Positions 1 through 5,793 of a stretch of 6,084 nucleotides of DNA are shown in pieces. The position numbers were made by a program, and so were the translations under genes. Origin of the DNA: Acidobacteriota bacterium (GTDB lineage: Bacteria; Acidobacteriota; Terriglobia; Acidoferrales; UBA7541); NCBI GenBank assembly GCA_019239815.1, contig JAFAZL010000881.1, positions 1-6,084 on the forward strand, in the 5' to 3' direction. Position 1 is the first letter of the stretch, and every line of letters starts with the position of its first letter. A model generated the notes under the pieces. That model ran no database searches, was not told where the DNA came from, and worked only from the letters and a program-made list of their open reading frames with translations.

Positions 1-1320
1 GGAATTTGTCATGTGGGTATGGATGGCGGACGCGCCGTCCTTTGTCGGGAGTGCGCCCATGCCGCCGGCAGTGGTTTCGTAGTAGGCGAAGGGCGTATTG
101 TCGTGACGCGGGTCGAGTCCGCCAAGCGTGAGGTTGTTCATCGTGCCCTGGCTGGCGGCGGGGATGCGATGCGGGACCGACTTGGCAAGCGCGCGGAGGA
201 GTGCGTCGACCATACGCTGCGAGGTTTCCACGTTGCCGCCGGCGACTGCCGCGGGCGGCTGGGCGTTGACGATGGAGCCGCGCGGGGCGATCACTTCGAT
301 CGGCGTGAGCAGGCCGGAGGTGGCTGGGACGTCTTCGCTGAGCAGGCAGCGGAAGACGTAGTAGACCGCCGAGATGGCGATGGCTTCGACGACGTTAACG
401 TTACCGGCGCATTGCTGGGACGAGCCCGTGAAGTCGATTCGTGCTCGGCCACCGTGGGCATGGGTGATTTCGATGCGCGCGCGGATTCGAATCGGCTCGT
501 CGGTGACTCCATCCCCATCAAGGAAATCTTCGGCGATGTAGCTACCGCTCGGCATTTCTCGCAGCGCCGCCCGCATCATCTCGGCGGAGTAGTCGAGCAA
601 ATGGTCGCCGTAGGCTGCGACTTCCTCCGCACCGTACTTCGCAACAATCTCGGCGAGTCGCCGTTCACCGGTTCGGCACGCAGCGATCTGCGCGGCGAGG
701 TCGCCTTCGCGTTCCGTTGGAGTTCTCACATTCGCCAGAAGCAACGCCATCAGATCGGCGTTCAATTCGCCGCGACGGAAAATCTTCACCGGCGGAATGC
801 GCACGCCTTCCTGGAAAATTTCACGTGCAGGGCCCATCGATCCCGCCAGTGCTCCTCCGACGTCAGCGTGGTGCGCGCGATTGGCGACGTAAAAATGCGG
901 TCGCGATGAAAGCGGCGCTCGCCTCGCTCGCGCCGATGATCTTGCGCCAACAAAAATCGGCATCACCATCGTCAGGTCCGGCAAATGCGTGCCGCCTGCG
1001 AACGGATCGTTCAGTAACGCGATATCTCCTGGTTCGAGCGCAAACGCCGCTCGCGCCGCCGCGACCGATGCTGGCATCGAGCCAAGATGCACCGGCATGT
1101 GATCGCCCATCGCCAGCACACGGCCTTCCGCATCGTAGACCGCGCAGGAATAATCGCGGCGCTCCTTGATATTCGGCGAAAACGCTGACCGGCGAAGTGC
1201 TGCCCCCATTTCTTCCGCCACCGAGTGAAAAATATTTTTGAATATCTCGAGCCGCGTCGGATCGACGTGCGACTTTGATGCGGGCGCGCCCCTCACCTTG
1301 GAAGAACGCCGCTTAGCCAC
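1..1320 (-). CDS. hyuB: Hydantoinase B / oxoprolinase-family subunit (HyuB-like), 3' end beyond window
   Basis: This is the beta subunit of a two-part, ATP-dependent cyclic-amide hydrolase (N-methylhydantoinase / 5-oxoprolinase superfamily), a cytoplasmic enzyme working with the HyuA-type subunit encoded just upstream. I translated the minus strand by hand: 440 codons stay open to the left edge. Visible family motifs are RRDYSCAVYD (54-63), HMPVHLGSM (74-82), NDPFAGGTHLPDL (104-116), NRAHHADVGG (147-156), FTGSSQQCAGNVN (297-309), GGNVETSQR (361-369), YYETTAGGMGA (413-423) and HTHMTNS (434-440). Family members are usually about 520-600 residues, so roughly the last 80-150 are missing here. I chose the GTG at 1320 because it overlaps the hyuA stop by 8 bp and has a GAGG five bases upstream. 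A second GTG at 1296 (codon 9) is possible, and both precede the conserved region. Residues 126-140 are an Arg/Ala/Ser-rich insertion not expected in the family. The substrate cannot be read from sequence. Confidence 0.93.
   Translation of the reverse strand, partial: MAKRRSSKVRGAPASKSHVDPTRLEIFKNIFHSVAEEMGAALRRSAFSPNIKERRDYSCAVYDAEGRVLAMGDHMPVHLGSMPASVAAARAAFALEPGDIALLNDPFAGGTHLPDLTMVMPIFVGARSSARARRAPLSSRPHFYVANRAHHADVGGALAGSMGPAREIFQEGVRIPPVKIFRRGELNADLMALLLANVRTPTEREGDLAAQIAACRTGERRLAEIVAKYGAEEVAAYGDHLLDYSAEMMRAALREMPSGSYIAEDFLDGDGVTDEPIRIRARIEITHAHGGRARIDFTGSSQQCAGNVNVVEAIAISAVYYVFRCLLSEDVPATSGLLTPIEVIAPRGSIVNAQPPAAVAGGNVETSQRMVDALLRALAKSVPHRIPAASQGTMNNLTLGGLDPRHDNTPFAYYETTAGGMGALPTKDGASAIHTHMTNS
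901..945 (-). repeat. In-frame palindrome-bearing insertion within hyuB
   Basis: Codons 126-140 of hyuB encode ARSSARARRAPLSSR, placed between the conserved blocks ending PIF and beginning YVANRAHHADVGG. In relatives known to me these blocks are joined by only a few residues. The DNA contains CGGCGC (913-918) and its inverted copy GCGCCG (930-935) with 11 bases between, plus a direct GCTCGC repeat (917-922, 926-931). The residue composition (Arg/Ala/Ser only, apart from Pro and Leu) looks like repeat DNA read as protein. The reading frame stays open throughout. That it is an inserted repeat is inference; a lineage-specific surface loop is the alternative. Confidence 0.4.
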
Positions 1321-3388
1321 CCGCGCCTCGCTTCGGCTTTGGCGTCAGCAAAATTTGCCCGTACGCATCGACGCGGCCTGTCCAACCGCGAGGCACGAGT
1401 GTCGTCGCGCTATATTCCGAAATCACCACCGGCCCCGAGAAAGAATCGCCAGCCCGCAAATCGTCGCGTGCGATCGACGCCGCTCGACATCGCCGGCCGT
1501 CCAACACGCAATCGATCGCGCCACGCTTCGGCAGCGCCGCGCCGCGTCGCGTGGACTCAATCTTCCGCAGTCCCGGCTTCTCCGTAACTCCCGTCGCTCG
1601 CACCCGCAAATTCACGATCTCGACAGTTCGCTTTGCATCGTGATATCCGTAGCGTGCCTCATGCGCCCGATGAAACGCTGCAACGAAATCCCCCGCCGCC
1701 GGCACGCTCAACTCATACACCTGCCCCGCATAACGCAAATCGAGCCGCCGCTCGATCCGAATCTTCGCTGTCGCAAATCCTTCGGCCTCCATCGCCTTGC
1801 GACCTTCTCGATCCAACGATCGAAACGCATCTTCGATTTCGCTTTTCGCGCGCGCGGCGGAAGAAGCAGTCAACAACACCGTCCGCGAAAATTCCGTCAC
1901 CACATCCGCCCGCAAAATCCCTAGCGCCGACAGCGCCCCGGGAAATATCGGTAGCAGCACCCCGCGCATCCCTAGCGCTGACGCCAAGGAGCACGCATGC
2001 AGTCCGCCCGCGCCGCCGAACGCAACGAGCGTGTAGTCCCGCGGATCGTGCCCGCGCTCGACCGAAATCACTCGAATCGCTTTCTCCATCACTGCGTCGG
2101 CAACCGCCAAAATCCCTTCCGCGAATTTCTCGACGTTCACAAACGTCTTGCCGCGCGCTTTGACAACGCGCTGCATGGCATGGCGTGCCCGTGCGACATC
2201 CAAAGGAAAGCTGCCACCCAACAATCCTGCCTCACCAAAATGCCCCAGCACCGCATGCGCGTCCGTCACCGTCGGCAACTCGCCGCGCCCATAACAAATC
2301 GGCCCCGGCTCCGCCCCCGCGCTTTCCGGCCCGACGCGCAACGCTCCGCCGCGATCGAATCGCGCGATCGATCCTCCGCCGGCTCCGACCGTATGAATCT
2401 CCAACATCGGCACCGCGACGGGAAATCCGGCGGCGCTAGATTCGCTCGTCGTGCGCAACTCGCCCGACAGCAGCGCCACATCCGTCGACGTGCCGCCCAT
2501 ATCAAACGTGATGACGCGTTCGATCCCCGCCAATCGCGCCGCATACGCCGCACCCGTCACACCGCCCGCCGGCCCCGACAGAATCGTCGTCACCGGTTCG
2601 CGCGCCGCCTTTTCCGCCGACACGACGCCGCCATTCGACTGCATGATGTGCACGCGCACTTTCGGCGCACCGAAAGACTTCGGCTTCAGTCCGCTGAACC
2701 ACGCCGTTCGTACGCGGCTTTGTATTCCGGTGAGATACCCGCTCATCACCGGCGCGAGATACGCGTTGATCACCGTCGTCGATGTTCGTTCATACTCGCG
2801 AAACTCCGGCAAAATTTCATGCGAAACCGACGCCGGATACCCTGCGCGACGCAACGCCGCCGCCATCTGCACCTCGTGCCGCGAATTTCGAAACGAAAAC
2901 AAAAAGCAAATCGCGACTGCTTCGGGGCGTGCTCGCTTCACCAAACCCACAACGCGCGCAATCTCGCGCGCCGTCAACTCCGTAACTACAGCGCCGTCCC
3001 AAGCTAACCGCTCTCTCGCCCCAATCCGTTCGCGGGCGCCAACCAGCGGCTCCGGCTTATCCACAAAAAAATCGTACAGCTTAGCCCGCGCTTGCCGCCC
3101 AATCTCCAGCACATCCTCGAATCCCGCCGTCGTCACCAGAGCTACGCGTCCGCCGCGTCGCTCGAGCAGGGCATTGGTGCCAACCGTCGTGCCGCAGACC
3201 AATTCCAATCCGTGCTCATCACTAAAAACCTGCATCGGCGTCAGCGGCTTCCGCAACGCACGCACCGCCGACGCAATCGCCTCCTCCGGCATCGCTCGCT
3301 GCGACGGCACCTTCACAATCTCCAGCCGCCCGTCGCGCACGAAGACGCAATCGGTGAACGTTCCGCCGGTATCAATCGCTATGCGCAT
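1313..3388 (-). CDS. hyuA: Hydantoinase A / oxoprolinase-family subunit (HyuA-like), complete
   Basis: This is the ATP-binding alpha subunit of the hydantoinase/oxoprolinase superfamily, which phosphorylates a cyclic amide so that it can be opened (5-oxoproline, N-methylhydantoin and caprolactam are known substrates of relatives). It has 691 residues, normal for a stand-alone A subunit. The N-terminal domain (about 1-190) opens with the phosphate-binding DTGGTFTD (6-13). The central actin-like domain (about 195-495) carries MQSNGG (249-254), SGPAGG (271-276), DMGGTSTD (296-303), GAGGGSIA (335-342) and FGGAGGLH (457-464). The C-terminal domain (about 510-685) has RYAGQVYEL (552-560) and HEARYGY (576-582). 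The ATG at 3388 is the only sensible start: an in-frame TGA lies 12 codons upstream and MRIAIDTGGTFTD is the standard N-terminus. There is no good Shine-Dalgarno before it, but a nine-codon mini-ORF ends in a TGATG overlap. Residues 230-246 form an unusual loop encoded by two hairpins. 5-oxoprolinase, N-methylhydantoinase and acetophenone-carboxylase-like roles cannot be separated. Confidence 0.95.
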   Translation of the reverse strand: MRIAIDTGGTFTDCVFVRDGRLEIVKVPSQRAMPEEAIASAVRALRKPLTPMQVFSDEHGLELVCGTTVGTNALLERRGGRVALVTTAGFEDVLEIGRQARAKLYDFFVDKPEPLVGARERIGARERLAWDGAVVTELTAREIARVVGLVKRARPEAVAICFLFSFRNSRHEVQMAAALRRAGYPASVSHEILPEFREYERTSTTVINAYLAPVMSGYLTGIQSRVRTAWFSGLKPKSFGAPKVRVHIMQSNGGVVSAEKAAREPVTTILSGPAGGVTGAAYAARLAGIERVITFDMGGTSTDVALLSGELRTTSESSAAGFPVAVPMLEIHTVGAGGGSIARFDRGGALRVGPESAGAEPGPICYGRGELPTVTDAHAVLGHFGEAGLLGGSFPLDVARARHAMQRVVKARGKTFVNVEKFAEGILAVADAVMEKAIRVISVERGHDPRDYTLVAFGGAGGLHACSLASALGMRGVLLPIFPGALSALGILRADVVTEFSRTVLLTASSAARAKSEIEDAFRSLDREGRKAMEAEGFATAKIRIERRLDLRYAGQVYELSVPAAGDFVAAFHRAHEARYGYHDAKRTVEIVNLRVRATGVTEKPGLRKIESTRRGAALPKRGAIDCVLDGRRCRAASIARDDLRAGDSFSGPVVISEYSATTLVPRGWTGRVDAYGQILLTPKPKRGAGG
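1326..1329 (-). promoter_or_regulatory. Likely ribosome binding site of hyuB inside hyuA
   Basis: GAGG on the minus strand, within the last hyuA codons, lies five bases before the GTG at 1320. It favours that GTG over the later one at 1296. It also suggests translational coupling, since hyuA stops (TAA, 1313-1315) just after hyuB starts. Confidence 0.5.
2659..2698 (-). repeat. In-frame tandem-hairpin element within hyuA
   Basis: Two perfect small hairpins lie 8 bases apart: CTTTCGG (2659-2665) with CCGAAAG (2670-2676) around a 4-base loop, and TTCAG (2685-2689) with CTGAA (2694-2698) around a 4-base loop. On the coding strand they supply hyuA codons from about 231 to 243 (FSGLKPKSFGAPK). This falls between the helix after NAYLAPVMSGYL and the conserved strand leading to MQSNGG, where relatives usually have a shorter linker. 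From memory, palindromes with a TTCAGCGG core are common in Acidobacteria genomes; I cannot confirm copy number here. Confidence 0.45.
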
Positions 3389-3417
3389 CAGAGTTCGATT
3401 CGTCCGTAGTTCGACAT
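3388..3417 (-). CDS. Possible nine-codon leader mini-ORF (MSNYGRIEL) coupled to hyuA
   Basis: An ATG at 3417 opens a nine-codon frame whose TGA (3390-3388) shares its last base with the hyuA ATG, giving TGATG. Such overlaps allow a terminating ribosome to restart on the next gene. That would matter here because hyuA lacks an obvious Shine-Dalgarno of its own. The mini-ORF is itself preceded only by weak purine-rich sequence (GGGAAATTGAAG). The same frame is open further upstream to 3621, but that stretch runs through the palindrome and into the peptidase gene and looks like chance. Peptide conservation is unknown. Confidence 0.25.
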   Translation of the reverse strand: MSNYGRIEL

Positions 3418-3450
3418 CGCTTCAATTTCCCAACGCGCACAGCTGATGTA

Positions 3451-3472
3451 GGGGCGCAGCACGCTGCGCCCC
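3451..3472. repeat. Perfect GC-rich intergenic palindrome (REP-like)
   Basis: GGGGCGCAGC (3451-3460) is followed after two bases (AC) by its exact inverse GCTGCGCCCC (3463-3472). It would fold as a 9-bp stem with a CACG tetraloop on either strand. It lies between the peptidase stop and the hyuA start. Neither side has a T-run, so it is not a classic intrinsic terminator, though it could weaken read-through or protect mRNA 3' ends. Its form matches short interspersed palindromes (REP-type). Copy number elsewhere cannot be judged from this window. Confidence 0.6.
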
Positions 3473-3522
3473 AACTTGCTCGGGCGTTGGCCTTTCCTGC
3501 TCGATCCGTTTTTGAATTTGGT

Positions 3523-3542
3523 TTCAGGTATTCGATCCTGAA
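3523..3542. repeat. Short inverted repeat downstream of the peptidase gene
   Basis: TTCAGG (3523-3528) and CCTGAA (3537-3542) are perfect 6-bp arms around 8 bases, 14 bases past the peptidase stop codon on the minus strand. It could be a weak hairpin at the 3' end of the peptidase mRNA or a protein-binding dyad upstream of hyuA. No T-run follows on the minus strand. Arms this short can occur by chance. Confidence 0.25.
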
Positions 3543-3556
3543 TCACGAACGAGACA

Positions 3557-5650
3557 TCACGGCACCGCCGGCGACGCGTGCTCCGGCGCCGTCTTCGGAA
3601 AATGCTTCTCATACCACTCAATCGCGCGATTCAAACTATCCACCACATGCCCCGACTCACGAATCCCATGCCCCTCACGCGGATAGCGCACAAACACCGT
3701 CTCCACTCCCACATCCTTCAACGCAATAAAATATTGCTCCGCCTCCGCGATCGGCACGTCGTTGTCGTTCTCCCCGTGCATCAACATCGTCGGCGTCGCC
3801 ACTCCCGCAATATGCTTCAACGCCGACCGCTCCCACATTAAATTCATCAAATCGTCCTGATGCGGCAACTGCCCAAATTCCATCTGTTCATACTGGTTGT
3901 AATACGTCATGTAGTTGTAGCTGATCAGGTTCGCGATGCCCGCGATCGGAATCGCCGCGCGAAACATGCGCGTCTGTGTGATCAGCCACATCGTCAGTTG
4001 CCCGCCGTAGCTGACGCCTTCAATCCCCATCCGCTCGCGATCGAGCCACAAATAGCGCCGCAACGCCGCGCTCACTCCGTACAAAACGTCCTGCCCCTCG
4101 TTGCCGTCCTGATCGCCAAACACCGCGTCGGCAAAAGCCTGTCCATATCCCGTCGAGCCGCGATAGTTCACGTGTAGCGTCGCCCAACCAAGCGCGGCAA
4201 ACGCCTGATCGCGAAAATTAAACATCGGTCCGTTTTGTCCGTGCGGCCCGCCGTGAATATTTACAATCAGTGGATGCTTCGAGTCCGCCGTCATCCCCAG
4301 CGGCTTCACCAGAAATGCTTCCACTTCGTACTTGTTGTCATTGCTGACAAACGTGAACGGTTCGACTTGAGCGATCTGCTTTCCGGCCAACACTTCCTTA
4401 TTTAGCTCCGTGATCTGCTTCGCCGAGCCGCTCGCACCTATGCCGCGCGTGTAGAGTTCGCCCAGATCACCCGGCGTCGAAAGCGTGTACGCCATCGCTC
4501 CCGATTTCGCCACCGACTCCGACCCGACGTTCACCGGGCCATCAATTATTTTCTCCGCCTTGGCACTGTCTATCGCCTGCCGATACAAATGCACACTGCC
4601 GCGTTCCTGCACCGTGAAATAAATCGCACGCCCGTCGCCGCTCCACACCGGCTGCCCCTGACGATTGTCGATGGTCGCAAACTCGCGCCGTCCCGAACCG
4701 TCCGCGTTCACAACCCAGACGTGCGTATCCTCCATCGTCGTCTCTCGATCCGTCAGCCCGCGCTTCGTCGCTCGATAGGCAATCATTTTTCCGTCGGGAG
4801 AAAACTTTGGATCGTACTCGGCATTCTCTGTCGCCGTGATTCGCCGAATCGACCCATCACTCACCTTCAGCGCAAACAAATCGTAGTTAAAAAACTGATC
4901 CGTCTCCGGCGACCGATCAGAAACGAACGCGATCTCGTCGCCACGCGGCGACCAATCGATCGAGTGCTCATAGGCGTCGCCGTTCGTCACCTGGCGCACC
5001 GCCTTCGAACCAACATCGACAATAAAAATGTGCAGCCGCCGGTTGTCGTTGAAGCGTGTCATCCCCTCGCCCGCATCGGGCTTGTACATGTAGCGCGTGA
5101 TCACCATCGGATCGCCGTTCGCTTCCGCAGTCTCCGACCCCGGCGTCGCCGAAATAAATGCGATCTGCTTGCTATCCGGCGACCACGTCACTTCCGCGCC
5201 CGTTCCCGGCAGCGGCGCATTCGTCCCACTCGCCTCGCTCAAGAATGTCGCCGACGATCCATCTGGACGCACGATCGCCAGCCCATGCTTGCCCTCAGCA
5301 GCCCCGTCGTAGGCGATCCACTTCGAATCCGGTGACCACACCGGCGAACCTGAGACATCTTGCTCGCTCCCAATGCGCGTCGACTTGCCGCTCGCCACAT
5401 CCAGCACCCAAAGCTGCGGCCACGGCCTACCCGGCCGATCGAATCGCAGCACCGTGTACGCCACATATTTTCCGTCCGGCGAAATCGCCGCCTGCGCCAC
5501 CGACCGCATCCTCTGATAATCCGCCGGCACAAGCCCCGACCCATTGGCCGCTTGTGCTTGCGCCGCGCCGTTGGAAATGGTCAATGCGACCATCATCGAA
5601 ACGCTCAGCTTGCCGCAGTACGCCAATGCCTTCCGCCCGGAAATTCGCAT
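3557..5650 (-). CDS. Secreted S9-family serine peptidase (prolyl oligopeptidase / acylaminoacyl-peptidase-like)
   Basis: This exported alpha/beta-hydrolase peptidase cleaves short peptides. Its substrate preference is not readable. The 697-residue product starts with a signal peptide: basic n-region MRISGRK, a hydrophobic stretch SVSMMVALTI, and a likely cut after AQAQA (about residue 34). A TolB/WD40-like beta-propeller follows, with blades marked by SPDGKYVAY (57-65), WSPDSKWIAY (105-114), WSPDSKQIAF (156-165), WSPRGDEIAF (233-242), SPDGKMIAY (284-292) and WSGDGRAIYF (336-345). The C-terminal catalytic domain (about 455-687) has HGGP (466-469), NYRGSTGYG (495-503), the nucleophile Ser547 in GVSYGG, Asp629 in HGENDNDVP and His661 in PREGHGI, so the triad is intact. 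I chose the ATG at 5650 over the ATG at 5683 because GAGGAG lies six bases before it and the signal peptide then starts correctly. Length and layout fit the family. It is on the same strand as hyuAB, 168 bp upstream. Confidence 0.95.
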   Translation of the reverse strand: MRISGRKALAYCGKLSVSMMVALTISNGAAQAQAANGSGLVPADYQRMRSVAQAAISPDGKYVAYTVLRFDRPGRPWPQLWVLDVASGKSTRIGSEQDVSGSPVWSPDSKWIAYDGAAEGKHGLAIVRPDGSSATFLSEASGTNAPLPGTGAEVTWSPDSKQIAFISATPGSETAEANGDPMVITRYMYKPDAGEGMTRFNDNRRLHIFIVDVGSKAVRQVTNGDAYEHSIDWSPRGDEIAFVSDRSPETDQFFNYDLFALKVSDGSIRRITATENAEYDPKFSPDGKMIAYRATKRGLTDRETTMEDTHVWVVNADGSGRREFATIDNRQGQPVWSGDGRAIYFTVQERGSVHLYRQAIDSAKAEKIIDGPVNVGSESVAKSGAMAYTLSTPGDLGELYTRGIGASGSAKQITELNKEVLAGKQIAQVEPFTFVSNDNKYEVEAFLVKPLGMTADSKHPLIVNIHGGPHGQNGPMFNFRDQAFAALGWATLHVNYRGSTGYGQAFADAVFGDQDGNEGQDVLYGVSAALRRYLWLDRERMGIEGVSYGGQLTMWLITQTRMFRAAIPIAGIANLISYNYMTYYNQYEQMEFGQLPHQDDLMNLMWERSALKHIAGVATPTMLMHGENDNDVPIAEAEQYFIALKDVGVETVFVRYPREGHGIRESGHVVDSLNRAIEWYEKHFPKTAPEHASPAVP

Positions 5651-5656
5651 CAGAGA

Positions 5657-5662
5657 CTCCTC
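5657..5662 (-). promoter_or_regulatory. Strong Shine-Dalgarno of the S9 peptidase
   Basis: GAGGAG on the minus strand, six bases before the ATG at 5650, is a near-ideal ribosome binding site. It decides the start: the longer frame from 5683 would put this site inside the coding sequence and add 11 residues ahead of a good signal peptide. Confidence 0.8.
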
Positions 5663-5681
5663 AGAAAAAACGAGCCACCGC

Positions 5682-5687
5682 ATTCTA
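5682..5687 (-). promoter_or_regulatory. Possible -10 element for the S9 peptidase
   Basis: TAGAAT on the minus strand matches the sigma-70 -10 consensus at five of six bases and would start transcription about 25 bases before the ATG. I see no convincing -35 hexamer at 16-18 bp, so this is only a candidate. Confidence 0.3.
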
Positions 5688-5708
5688 CATGCAGGAGCGC
5701 AACCCAGC

Positions 5709-5729
5709 GCGAACTCTCTCTCGGTTCGC
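5709..5729. promoter_or_regulatory. Dyad in the divergent promoter region, possible operator
   Basis: GCGAAC (5709-5714) and GTTCGC (5724-5729) are perfect inverted arms around nine bases. They sit between the divergent peptidase and GDSL genes, just upstream of the candidate peptidase -10. The size (21 bp) and symmetry fit a dimeric regulator site, but the arms are short and GC-rich, so chance is possible. Confidence 0.3.
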
Positions 5730-5793
5730 TGCGAAAACTTCTTCCACGGATGCGGTATTTCGCGTACCCTCCCACGCGGAGCAAACCACCCAA

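Noticed and set aside
13..909. Long plus-strand open frame (298 codons)
   Set aside because: It lies opposite hyuB, whose minus-strand translation shows all the family motifs. The plus-strand protein is Arg/Asp/Gly-rich with no recognisable domain, typical of antisense frames in GC-rich genes.
1238..3446. Several long plus-strand frames opposite hyuA (for example 1238-1924, 1997-3007, 2451-3446)
   Set aside because: Their products are rich in Arg, Pro, His and Ser with no motif, and they mirror a clearly real minus-strand gene.
3451..3472. Palindrome as an intrinsic terminator
   Set aside because: The stem is strong but neither strand has the following T-run needed for rho-independent termination.
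3388..3621. Minus-strand 77-codon frame ending at the hyuA start
   Set aside because: It begins inside the peptidase gene in another frame, has an Arg-run N-terminus and runs through the palindrome. Only the last nine codons, from an internal ATG, merit mention as a possible leader.
4589..5335. Plus-strand 248-codon frame opposite the peptidase
   Set aside because: Arg/His-rich composition and complete overlap with the conserved propeller coding region mark it as antisense shadow.
5651..5683. Upstream ATG (5683) as the peptidase start
   Set aside because: It would add MRWLVFSEESL before a normal signal peptide and bury the strong GAGGAG site; no Shine-Dalgarno precedes it.
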